From: Geodermatophilaceae bacterium
Lineage (GTDB): Bacteria; Actinomycetota; Actinomycetes; Mycobacteriales; Geodermatophilaceae
Assembly (NCBI GenBank): GCA_013696785.1
Contig: JACCXW010000382.1
Span: forward strand, 1 to 10,220
Length of the DNA stretch: 10,220 nucleotides
Direction: 5' to 3'
Shown: one piece after another, positions 1-6,171 of the stretch
How positions within the stretch are numbered: the stretch's first letter is position 1
How the letters are laid out: every line of letters starts with the position of its first letter
Notes under the pieces: model-generated
What the model was told of the DNA's origin: nothing
Databases searched by the model: none
What the model saw: the letters and a program-made list of their open reading frames with translations, nothing else
Translations under genes and position numbers: made by a program

Positions 1-625
1 CAGCGGCGGGGCGGTCGCGGCTCGCGTCGACGCGGTCGTCGGCAGCCGATCGGCCGGGCGGGTGCGCGCTGGCGCTTCGGTCGGGTGCGGTCTGGTCGGT
101 CCCGGCTCGAGCAGCCCCGTGCCGGACACGCGTTCTGGTCGTCGGGGAGATCGCGGCCGCTGCCCCCGTCGCTGGCGCTGGCGCTGGCGCTGGCGCTGGC
201 GCTGGCGCTGGCGACGATACTGTCGTCAGAGGGCGCTCCGGCTGCCCATGCGCCGGCGACTCCGTCGATGATCGAGACGAGGGCGGTTCCTGTACCGGCC
301 CCGGGAGCGTCTCCCGCAGCTGCCGAGAGGCGAGCGTGGACGCCCCGATCTCCTCCGGCTCTGGCTCGTCCTCCTGGGCACGACGGCGGTGCCGCCGCGG
401 TCCGGACCCTCCCCCGTCCTCGACGGGCTCCGGCTCGGCCACCACGGCGTGCCGGGCGGTGGAGGACGATTCCATCTGATCCGGCTCGACGGGCAATTCG
501 ATCGCGGACGCCACACTCTCGTCACGGCGACGGCGTCCGCCGTGACCGACCGGCTCGATACCGGCCTCCCGCAGCACATCGGCCAAGGTTCGCGGCGGCG
601 GACCCTGCCCGGCCGCCTCGGTCAT
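1..625 (-). CDS. Pro/Ala/Arg-rich conserved protein, N-terminal part (Rv0497-like position), truncated by window edge
   Basis: An open frame starts at ATG 625 and runs without a stop through the left edge, giving 208 codons. A strong ribosome site (GGAGGGG) sits about 5 bases upstream. The protein opens MTEAAGQGPPPRTLADVLREAGIE, a short possibly helical segment, followed by GGRRRR and long stretches rich in Pro, Glu, Arg and Ala. Residues about 139-152 are (Pro-Ala)7. No membrane segment or catalytic motif appears in the visible part, and such composition suggests an unstructured cytoplasmic tail. It lies 37 bases downstream of ppx on the same strand, so the two are probably co-transcribed. 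In mycobacteria the gene after ppx (Rv0497) is annotated, as I recall, as a conserved membrane protein with a charged N-terminus; that equivalence is inferred from position and composition. The C-terminal end, where a membrane segment would be, is outside the window. Function unknown. Confidence 0.7.
   Translation of the reverse strand, partial: MTEAAGQGPPPRTLADVLREAGIEPVGHGGRRRRDESVASAIELPVEPDQMESSSTARHAVVAEPEPVEDGGGSGPRRHRRRAQEDEPEPEEIGASTLASRQLRETLPGPVQEPPSSRSSTESPAHGQPERPLTTVSSPAPAPAPAPAPAPATGAAAAISPTTRTRVRHGAARAGTDQTAPDRSASAHPPGRSAADDRVDASRDRPAA
170..211. repeat. Hexanucleotide microsatellite, seven perfect copies of cgctgg
   Basis: Seven perfect tandem copies of cgctgg on the + strand. 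They lie inside the minus-strand coding frame that starts at 625 and encode (Pro-Ala)7. Because the unit is six bases, gain or loss of copies keeps the frame. It is probably a length-variable linker. Confidence 0.9.
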
Positions 626-662
626 ACTCGCCCCTCCGCGGCGCGCAGCGCCCCGCCCCGCA

Positions 663-1595
663 TCAGACGCCGTCGAGCCAGTCGAGCCGACGCAGGATGA
701 TCCCCTCGCGCAGTGCCCAGGGGCAGACCTCGACCGTGGCCAGACCAAGTGCCTCCATCGCCGCCTCGGCGACCACGGCGCCCGCGAGCAGCTGATGCGC
801 CCTGGCCGGGCTGACCCCTTCAAGTTCGGCCAGGTCGGACGCGGCGATCCGTGAGATGAACCCGATGACCTGGCGCAACCCGGGCAACCCGAGGTGTCGG
901 GGTACCCGCATCCCCTCCTTCGACGGAGCGGCTCCGGTCAGCCGGGCAAGTGAACGGAGCGTCTTCGACGTCGCCACCGCGCGGTCGGGGACACCGGCGG
1001 CGAGCAGTTCGTGCGATACCGCGGACAGCTGCTCCCCGACGTAGGACCGCAACGCCTGGACGTCAGTGCGACCGGGTGGATCCTCGCGGAAGTGCTCCCG
1101 TGTCAACCGGCCGGCGCCGAGCGGAACGGAGATCGCCACGTCGGGGACCTCATCGATGCCGCTTGCCAACTCCAGCGAACCACCGCCGATGTCGACGACG
1201 ACGAGGCGACCCGCACTCCAGCCGAACCAGCGCCGTACCGCCAGGAAGGTGAGGCTCGCCTCGTCACGACCAGCAAGGACCTGCAGGTCGACGCCGGCTT
1301 CGTCGCGGACCCGATCGAGGACAGCCGCGGCGTTCTTCGCCTCCCTGACCGCCGACGTGGCGAACGCAAGCAGGTCGTCGCAACCGAGATTCCTGGCGGA
1401 CTGCCGCGCCGCGGCGACCGCCGCCACGAGCGCGTTCGCGCCTGCCCGCGACAACTTGCCCGAGCCGTCGACGTGTTCGGCCAGCCGCAGCACGGTCTTC
1501 TCCGAGTGCGTCGGAAACGGATGACCGCCGCGGTGGGCGTCGACGACGAGCAGATGCACGGTGTTCGAACCGACGTCCAGCACACCGAGGCGCAT
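663..1595 (-). CDS. ppx: Ppx/GppA family exopolyphosphatase / guanosine pentaphosphate phosphohydrolase
   Basis: This 310-residue protein belongs to the actin-like ATPase fold of Ppx/GppA phosphatases, cytoplasmic enzymes that remove terminal phosphate from polyphosphate or convert pppGpp to ppGpp. The N-terminal phosphate-binding loop reads LDVGSNTVHLLVVD (residues 6-19). Family motifs follow: FATSAVREAKN (about 78-88), LAGRDEA (about 107-113) and the second glycine-rich phosphate loop DIGGGSLEL (135-143). At about 310 residues it is the short form with only the two core domains, as in mycobacterial Ppx1, and lacks the long C-terminal extension of E. coli Ppx. The ATG at 1595 starts right at the conserved N-terminus. 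A -10-like TAGCGT lies six bases upstream, so the mRNA is probably leaderless. The next gene, starting at 625, follows after 37 bases. Which substrate it prefers cannot be read from sequence. Confidence 0.95.
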   Translation of the reverse strand: MRLGVLDVGSNTVHLLVVDAHRGGHPFPTHSEKTVLRLAEHVDGSGKLSRAGANALVAAVAAARQSARNLGCDDLLAFATSAVREAKNAAAVLDRVRDEAGVDLQVLAGRDEASLTFLAVRRWFGWSAGRLVVVDIGGGSLELASGIDEVPDVAISVPLGAGRLTREHFREDPPGRTDVQALRSYVGEQLSAVSHELLAAGVPDRAVATSKTLRSLARLTGAAPSKEGMRVPRHLGLPGLRQVIGFISRIAASDLAELEGVSPARAHQLLAGAVVAEAAMEALGLATVEVCPWALREGIILRRLDWLDGV

Positions 1596-1631
1596 TCAGT
1601 CACGCTAACTCACGGGCCTACGCTGGCCGGC
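1596..1631. promoter_or_regulatory. 36-base divergent promoter region; both genes look leaderless
   Basis: Two TANNNT -10 boxes fit this gap. On the minus strand TAGCGT (1607 to 1602) ends six bases before the ppx ATG. On the plus strand TACGCT (1619-1624) ends seven bases before the ATG at 1632. With initiation about seven bases after the -10 box, both transcripts would begin at or next to the start codon. No Shine-Dalgarno sequence precedes either start, which agrees. The -35 region of each promoter falls near or inside the opposite gene. Neither -35 is strong. Confidence 0.5.
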
Positions 1632-2396
1632 ATGCCGAAACGGCCGCGGCCTGAGATCCCCCTCGACTTTCCACGGGAGTGGGTGGACTTCACCGATCCG
1701 GACGACGCCGAGCACGTCATCCGGGTGGATCTGACCTGGCTGTGTTCCCGCTGGACATGCATCTTCGGGGCCGGCTGTCACGGCATTCTCCGCAACCGGC
1801 CCGATGACGGCTGCTGCACTCACGGGGCGTTCTTCACGGACACGGCCGACTCGAAACGGGTGCGCAGGACGATGCGCGAGCTGACCCCCGAGAACTGGCA
1901 GTTCCATGCCGCGGGCCAACGGTCGTGGACCGAGCGCGACTCCGTCGGCGACGAGCACGACCGCAAGCGCACCCGCGTCGTCGAGGGAGCGTGCATCTTC
2001 CTCAACCGGCCAGGGTTCGCCGGTGGGGAGGGTTGCGCCCTGCACGCCCTGGCGCTGCGAACGGAGCGGCATCCGCTGCAGACAAAGCCTGATGTCTGCT
2101 GGCAGCTACCGGTACGCCGGGAGCAGGAGTGGGTCACCCGTGCCGACGAAACCCGGATCCTGATCAGCACGATCACCGAATTCGACCGGCGCGGCTGGGG
2201 CTCCGGCGGTCACGACCTGCACTGGTGGTGCAGCACGTCGCCAGAAGCCCACGTGGGCAGCGATGCGCTCTACGTCAGCTACGGCCCCGAGCTCGTCGCG
2301 CTCATCGGGCAGCCGGCGTACGACGTCCTTGCCCGACTCTGCGCGGAGCGAATAGACCACGGCCTGATCGCTCCTCACCCCGCGGGCGCGACCTGA
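1632..2396 (+). CDS. Cys-rich conserved hypothetical protein (Rv0495c-like)
   Basis: A 254-residue soluble protein starting MPKRPRPEIPLDFPREWVDF. It carries many cysteines in a spaced pattern: C38, C43, C49, the pair C61-C62, then C121, C135 (in GCALH), C156 and one in HWWCS. Cys-x4-Cys-x5-Cys-x11-Cys-Cys followed by later cysteines and a CALH element resembles metal or Fe-S binding families such as YkgJ/DUF3109, but I infer this from spacing only. The same gene sits divergent from ppx in mycobacteria (Rv0495c, from memory), so the linkage looks conserved and suggests a tie to ppx function or control. The frame stays open far upstream, but the region before 1632 is antisense to ppx, and the ATG at 1632 has a -10 box at leaderless distance. 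The stop codon lies in a hairpin shared with the convergent gene. Exact role unknown. Confidence 0.85.
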   Translation: MPKRPRPEIPLDFPREWVDFTDPDDAEHVIRVDLTWLCSRWTCIFGAGCHGILRNRPDDGCCTHGAFFTDTADSKRVRRTMRELTPENWQFHAAGQRSWTERDSVGDEHDRKRTRVVEGACIFLNRPGFAGGEGCALHALALRTERHPLQTKPDVCWQLPVRREQEWVTRADETRILISTITEFDRRGWGSGGHDLHWWCSTSPEAHVGSDALYVSYGPELVALIGQPAYDVLARLCAERIDHGLIAPHPAGAT

Positions 2397-2415
2397 CCCA
2401 CCGGTCAGCGGTCGC
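2388..2415. terminator. Bidirectional hairpin containing both convergent stop codons
   Basis: A perfect six-base stem CTGACC (2393-2398) and GGTCAG (2403-2408) closes a CACC loop. Outside it GCGAC (2388-2392) pairs with GTCGC (2411-2415) across a two-base bulge. The TGA of the plus gene (2394-2396) and the TGA of the minus gene (2407 to 2405) lie in opposite arms. There is no clear U-tract, as is usual for high-GC actinobacteria. It would act as a terminator in both directions. Confidence 0.65.
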
Positions 2416-2656
2416 CGGACTTGCTGACCGACGTGCGGCTTCCCGCCCCGCCTTGCCGGCCACGGCCGGAGACCTTCGAGCCTCCCCTGCCGCCGCCTTG
2501 AACCTGGCGCAACGCCTCGGCCCGGGCCTCTCGCTCGGCCGCGACCCGGGCCAGTGCCTGCTTCGCCGCCTCCATGTCGGCTGCGTGCTCCGTCTCGGTC
2601 CGCTCCGCCTCGGTCTGCTTCGCGGGTGTGCTGGCCTTTTTCTTCGGGCTGGGCAT
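2405..2656 (-). CDS. Small basic Ala/Lys/Gly-rich hypothetical protein
   Basis: An 83-residue protein starting MPSPKKKASTPAKQTEAERTETEH. A short Lys-rich start is followed by an Ala/Glu/Arg-rich stretch (about residues 17-50) that reads like a single long charged helix. The tail is Gly/Arg/Ser-rich (GGGRGGSK, GRGRQGG). Composition suggests a nucleic-acid-associated or unstructured protein, but I recognise no family. ATG 2656 is the best start: the frame is open further upstream, but that part overlaps the phosphate transporter gene. A weak -10-like CAGAAT lies seven bases upstream, and no Shine-Dalgarno is evident. It follows the transporter by 47 bases, so it may also be the last gene of that transcript. 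The stop lies in a hairpin shared with the convergent Cys-rich gene, which supports a real gene end. Confidence 0.6.
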   Translation of the reverse strand: MPSPKKKASTPAKQTEAERTETEHAADMEAAKQALARVAAEREARAEALRQVQGGGRGGSKVSGRGRQGGAGSRTSVSKSGDR

Positions 2657-2703
2657 GACCCGGATTCTGTCACCCGCGCGCTGTGTCGGCACGACGCCGT
2701 CGA

Positions 2704-3690
2704 TCAGTTCAGGATCGGGTTGAGCAGGTAGAACGACGCCGCGGCCATGAGGCCGGCCATCGGGATGGTCAGTACCCAGGCCACCAAGATGTTGCCCGCG
2801 ACTCCCCAGCGCACCGCCGAACGCCGCCTCGTGGCGCCTACCCCCAGGATCGAGGAGGTGATCGTCTGGGTGGTCGAGATCGGGGCGGCGAAGATGAAGG
2901 CCGTCGTGTAGAGCACGCTGGCCGCGGTCGCCTCGGCGGCGAAGCCGCGCGGCGGGTCGAGGGCGATGATCCGACGTCCCAGCGTGCGCATGATTCGCCA
3001 TCCGCCGGCGTAGGTTCCGGCGCTGAGCGCGCCGGCTGCCAGCAGGATCACCCACCAGGGAACGTTGAATCCGGTCTGGTAGCCGCCGATGATCAGCGCC
3101 AGGACGATCACGCCCATCGTCTTCTGCGCGTCCTGCAGCCCGTGCCCGAGCGCCATGGCGGCCGCCGACACGATCTGCGCACGCCGGAAGCCGCGCATCG
3201 CCTTGTGCTGGTTGGCCCCCCGAAAGGCCCAGAGCAGGCCGTACATCAGCAGCCCTGCGAGGGTGAACCCGACGATCGGAGACACGACCATCGGGATGAC
3301 CACCTTGTCGAGGACTCCCGCCCACTTCACGGTCTCCGACGCGGCGAGCGCGGCGCCGACCAGCCCGCCGATGAGCGCGTGCGAGGACGAGGACGGGAGG
3401 CCGTAGTACCAGGTGACGAGGTTCCAGATGATCGCGCCGACGAGGGCGGCGAAGATGACGAGCAGGCCGCGGGGCGGTTCGATGATGCCCGACCCGACCG
3501 TGGAGGCGACCTTGGTGCCGAGGAAGGCGCCGACCAGGTTGAACACAGCCGCCATGCCCAGTGCTGCGCGCGGCGTCAGCGCTCGCGTCGACACCGACGT
3601 GGCGATGGCATTGGCTGCGTCGTGGAAGCCGTTGGTGTAGTCGAAGGCCAACGCAATGGCGATGACCGTGATGATCGCGGCCAACTCCAT
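2704..3690 (-). CDS. pit: PiT family inorganic phosphate transporter
   Basis: This 328-residue membrane protein imports inorganic phosphate, in this family usually as a metal-phosphate complex driven by the proton gradient. The N-terminal PiT repeat has the signature FDYTNGFHDAANAIATSVSTR (about residues 16-36). The second, inverted repeat carries GHGLQDAQKTMGVI (about 192-205). The family's GLPSSSSHALIGG and the later PISTTQTITSSILGVGATRR element are also present. About ten hydrophobic segments are visible. Length is in the usual range for the short bacterial form. ATG 3690 is preceded by GGGGAAGG with five bases spacing. The PhoU-like DUF47 gene that often accompanies bacterial pit genes is not next to it here. 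It is divergent from the PhoX-type phosphatase gene, so uptake and release of phosphate may share control. The second-repeat STT motif is followed by Q where I recall H in many homologues. Confidence 0.96.
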   Translation of the reverse strand: MELAAIITVIAIALAFDYTNGFHDAANAIATSVSTRALTPRAALGMAAVFNLVGAFLGTKVASTVGSGIIEPPRGLLVIFAALVGAIIWNLVTWYYGLPSSSSHALIGGLVGAALAASETVKWAGVLDKVVIPMVVSPIVGFTLAGLLMYGLLWAFRGANQHKAMRGFRRAQIVSAAAMALGHGLQDAQKTMGVIVLALIIGGYQTGFNVPWWVILLAAGALSAGTYAGGWRIMRTLGRRIIALDPPRGFAAEATAASVLYTTAFIFAAPISTTQTITSSILGVGATRRRSAVRWGVAGNILVAWVLTIPMAGLMAAASFYLLNPILN

Positions 3691-3849
3691 GTCAGCCTTC
3701 CCCGACGGCTATCAGGGCGCGCGGCACGGGGGACATTAAACAGGGCAGGGCGGCCAGGCATCCTGCAGGTGGCCAGATGTCGACGTGACCCTCCCGAGGC
3801 TCTACGTTGAACCCGCTGCTTCAGCCTTCTTCATAATTCTGGAGGACCC
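3691..3849. promoter_or_regulatory. Divergent pit/phoX promoter region with possible PHO-box-like repeats
   Basis: This 159-base gap holds no gene. For pit, a -10-like TTTAAT (3740 to 3735, minus strand) would start transcription near 3728, leaving a leader of about 38 bases with the ribosome site GGGGAAGG (3703 to 3696). For phoX two promoters are possible. One is TCGACG (3780-3785), 17 bases, then TACGTT (3803-3808). The other has the -10 CATAAT (3832-3837) without a clear -35. Upstream of CATAAT lie GTTGAACC (3806-3813) and two CTTCA units at 3819-3823 and 3829-3833, ten bases apart. These resemble degenerate PhoP-type direct repeats but match weakly. The phoX ribosome site is GGAGGA (3841-3846), only three bases before the ATG. 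Confidence 0.45.
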
Positions 3850-5298
3850 ATGACCGACGTACGACGACGTACCTTCCTCAAGGGAGCAGCGGCCGCCACC
3901 GGTGCCACTCTCGCGGCCGGGCCGTTCCAGGGCTTCTTCGCCGCCGCCTCCGCCTCGCCGCCCGCCGCGGATGGCCCCTTCCCGGGATATGGTCCGCTCT
4001 CGCCCAGGCCGGACCTGCGCGACGGCGTCGTGCGGCTGCGACTCCCTCGCGGCTTCCGCTATCGCTCCTTCGACCCGACCGGAGCGTTGCTCACCGACGG
4101 AACCGTCATCCCCGGCCGGCACGACGGCATGGCCGCGTTCTCCGGTCCCGGCGACCTGTACACCCTGATCCGCAACCACGAGGTGAACGGGCCGGTCGGG
4201 GCGTTCGGCGACCCCGGGACGGCGTACGACCCCAAGACCGGTGGCGGTACGACGACGGTCGAGGTCGACGGGTTCGGCAACGTCTCGCGCAGCTTCGTCA
4301 GCCTCAACGGCACCCAGATGAACTGCTCCGGCGGTCCGATGCCCTGGGGCGCCTGGATCACCTGCGAGGAGACGGTCAACGGCAACGACGTCGGCCCGGA
4401 CTTCACCGGCCAGTCGAACGTCGGACTGAAGAAGCACGGCTACATCTTCGAGGTCCCGGTCGGCTCGACGGCCGCCGCAACCCCGATCCGTTCCGCGGGC
4501 CGGTTCGCGCACGAGTCGGTGGCCTGGGACGCGGGCACCCAGGCGCTGTACATGAGCGAGGACAACTTCGCGTTCCCCTCCGGCTTCTACCGGTACCTGC
4601 CTCCCGCGGATCCGATGGTGGTGGGCCGGCTGCTCGACGGCGGGCAACTGCAGATGCTCGCGGTGACGAACGAGACGAATGCCGACCTCGCCGGGGTCGT
4701 CGAGCCCGCGCCCGCGGTGGGCGCTCGCTTCCCTGTCCGGTGGGTCACCCTCCCCGACCCGAACCCGAAGTTCCGCGGCACGCCGGTGAACGACGTCGCC
4801 CTCCAGGCGGTCGGCCTGCAGGGATTCTCCCAAGGCGCTGCGAAGTTCTCCCGGCTGGAAGGGACGATCGCAGACCGCGGCCGGATCTACTTCACGTCCA
4901 CCCAGGGCGGCACCCCACCGGCCGGCGAGCCACTGCCGTCGGGCGGGTACGGCAAGGGCCGCGGGCAGATCTGGGCGTACGACACACGTGGCTTCTTGGA
5001 ACTCCTCTACGAATCGCCGTCGAAGGAGGTGCTCGACTTCCCCGACAACGTCACCACCAGCCAGAGCGGCTCGCTCGTCATCTGCGAGGACGGCGGCGAG
5101 GGCAACTTCCTGCGCGGGCTCACCCGGGACGGCACCCTGTTCGACTTCGCGCAGAACGCGATCGCCGGGCAGGAGAATGACGAGTTCGCCGGGTCCACCT
5201 TCAGCCCCGATTTCCGCACGCTGTTCGTCAACATCCAGTCCGGAAACGGTCTGAGCTTCGCGATCTGGGGACCGTGGGACATCGGCGGCTTCCGCTGA
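3850..5298 (+). CDS. phoX: Tat-exported PhoX-type phosphatase (DUF839 family)
   Basis: A 482-residue protein with a Tat signal: RRRTFLKG at residues 5-12, then an Ala-rich hydrophobic stretch ending near ASASPPAADG (about 35-44). The mature part matches the PhoX/DUF839 beta-propeller family, Ca/Fe-dependent phosphomonoesterases that fold in the cytoplasm, load metals and leave by the Tat route. Recognisable elements are RNHEVNGP, the NCSGGPMPWGAWITCEE core with its two cysteines, HGYIFEVPVG, GRFAHESVAWD, LYMSEDN and, near the end, EFAGSTFSPDFRTLFVNIQ. Export through Tat fits metal-cofactor loading before secretion. The GGAGGA ribosome site is very close to the ATG at 3850. It is divergent from pit and convergent with the TauE/SafE-like gene, with a hairpin between the stops. 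Some DUF839 proteins have no proven phosphatase activity, so the activity is inferred from family; the family call itself is firm. Confidence 0.9.
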   Translation: MTDVRRRTFLKGAAAATGATLAAGPFQGFFAAASASPPAADGPFPGYGPLSPRPDLRDGVVRLRLPRGFRYRSFDPTGALLTDGTVIPGRHDGMAAFSGPGDLYTLIRNHEVNGPVGAFGDPGTAYDPKTGGGTTTVEVDGFGNVSRSFVSLNGTQMNCSGGPMPWGAWITCEETVNGNDVGPDFTGQSNVGLKKHGYIFEVPVGSTAAATPIRSAGRFAHESVAWDAGTQALYMSEDNFAFPSGFYRYLPPADPMVVGRLLDGGQLQMLAVTNETNADLAGVVEPAPAVGARFPVRWVTLPDPNPKFRGTPVNDVALQAVGLQGFSQGAAKFSRLEGTIADRGRIYFTSTQGGTPPAGEPLPSGGYGKGRGQIWAYDTRGFLELLYESPSKEVLDFPDNVTTSQSGSLVICEDGGEGNFLRGLTRDGTLFDFAQNAIAGQENDEFAGSTFSPDFRTLFVNIQSGNGLSFAIWGPWDIGGFR

Positions 5299-5302
5299 CC
5301 GT

Positions 5303-5324
5303 CCTCCCCAACCGGTTGGAGGGG
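5303..5324. terminator. Hairpin between convergent phoX and TauE/SafE-like genes
   Basis: CCAACC (5308-5313) and GGTTGG (5314-5319) form a perfect inverted repeat; as a hairpin this is CCAA and TTGG around a CCGG loop. It extends outward past one C-A mismatch through CCTC against GGGG with one wobble pair. It lies between the two convergent stop codons (5296-5298 and 5329 to 5327), so it is probably a bidirectional terminator. There is no strong U-tract. Confidence 0.6.
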
Positions 5325-5326
5325 GA

Positions 5327-6079
5327 TCAGTCGAGGAGCAGTACGACGGAGACCACGACCCCGACGACCACGATGGTGATGCGGTAGGCCGCCGGCGGAA
5401 GCCGGCGGCCGATCCGCGGGCCGAACTGGCCGCCGGTCGCCGCTCCGACCGCGATGACCAGCGCCGCCAGCCACGCCACGTCGGTCGCCAGGACGAACAC
5501 GACGGCCGCGGACAGGTTGGCCAGGCCCGCAAGCACGTTCTTGGCCGCGTTCAGCCGCGGTATCGCCTCGTCGACGAATACGCCCAACACACCGACGAGG
5601 ATCACCCCCTGCGCCGCGCCGAAATATCCGCCGTACACGCCGGTGAGCAGGACGGCCGTCCACAGCAGGACGGCACCGTGCCCGATCGGATGGCCCCGGC
5701 GCCTGACCGCGGCAGTGATCCGAGGTTGTACGGCAACGAGCGCACAGGCCAGCAGGATGAGTACCGGCACGACCCCGTCGAAGACCGATTCCGGCAGCAG
5801 CAGGAGCAGCACGGCGCCGATGGTGCCTCCGAGCAGGGAGCCGACGGCCAGCCTGATCAGGCGCGGGCGCTGACCCCGCAATTCCTGCCGCGACACTGTG
5901 AGGCCGCTGAAGGACCCAGGCAGTACGCCGACGTTGTTCGTCACGTTCGCGAGCAACGGCGGGTAGCCCAGTGCCAGCAATGTCGGAAACGTGACCAGCG
6001 AGCCGGACCCGACCACCGTGTTCATCGTCCCTGCGGCCAGTCCGGCTACGAACAGCACCAGGACTTCGCCGACGGACAC
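5327..6079 (-). CDS. TauE/SafE (TSUP) family membrane permease
   Basis: About 250 residues with seven to eight hydrophobic segments. The first reads EVLVLFVAGLAAGTMNTVVGSGSLVTFPTLLALGYPP, the hallmark of the TauE/SafE (DUF81) family: a first helix leading into GxGSLVTFP. The second half repeats this with GVYGGYFGAAQGVILVGVLG and LNAAKNVLAGLANLSAAVVF. The family exports sulfite, sulfoacetate or related anions across the cytoplasmic membrane; the substrate cannot be told from sequence. The frame is open back to a TTG at 6181, but that runs through the ArsR gene start. GTG 6079 fits better: it begins just before the first helix and has TAGAGT (6093 to 6088) eight bases upstream, fitting a leaderless mRNA. 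It is divergent from the ArsR-like gene. No sulfur-metabolism gene is nearby to hint at the substrate. Confidence 0.88.
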   Translation of the reverse strand: MSVGEVLVLFVAGLAAGTMNTVVGSGSLVTFPTLLALGYPPLLANVTNNVGVLPGSFSGLTVSRQELRGQRPRLIRLAVGSLLGGTIGAVLLLLLPESVFDGVVPVLILLACALVAVQPRITAAVRRRGHPIGHGAVLLWTAVLLTGVYGGYFGAAQGVILVGVLGVFVDEAIPRLNAAKNVLAGLANLSAAVVFVLATDVAWLAALVIAVGAATGGQFGPRIGRRLPPAAYRITIVVVGVVVSVVLLLD

Positions 6080-6171
6080 GACGGTTGACTCTAGGGGGCG
6101 TCCGAACTCCGACCGCTTCGGCGGTTGGCGCTTATTGACAAAAGAAACTGTCCATTGGAAGGGTGGACGCC
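6080..6171. promoter_or_regulatory. Divergent control region with candidate ArsR-type operator
   Basis: On the minus strand TAGAGT (6093 to 6088) is the likely -10 box of the TauE/SafE-like gene. Closer to the ArsR-like gene an imperfect palindrome is visible: ATTGACA (6134-6140), eight bases, then TGTCCAT (6149-6155), with six of seven positions matching. It contains a perfect TTGACA -35-like hexamer, but no good -10 lies 17 bases beyond it. The site sits 16 bases before the ATG at 6172 and is a good candidate for an autoregulatory operator. GGAAGGG (6157-6163) is the ribosome site. Confidence 0.45.

Noticed and set aside
1011..1631. Upstream extension of the Cys-rich gene to a 461-residue protein
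   Set aside because: The extra 207 codons are antisense to ppx and show no domain; ATG 1632 has a leaderless -10 box and begins a plausible N-terminus.
2657..3325. Upstream extension of the small basic protein to 306 residues
   Set aside because: The added part lies in another frame of the PiT gene and reads as Arg/Gly/Asp-rich noise.
3802..5532. Long minus-strand open frame of 576 codons antisense to the PhoX gene
   Set aside because: It mirrors the PhoX coding region, has a composition typical of antisense GC-rich frames, no ribosome site and no recognisable domain; the plus-strand PhoX protein is clearly real.
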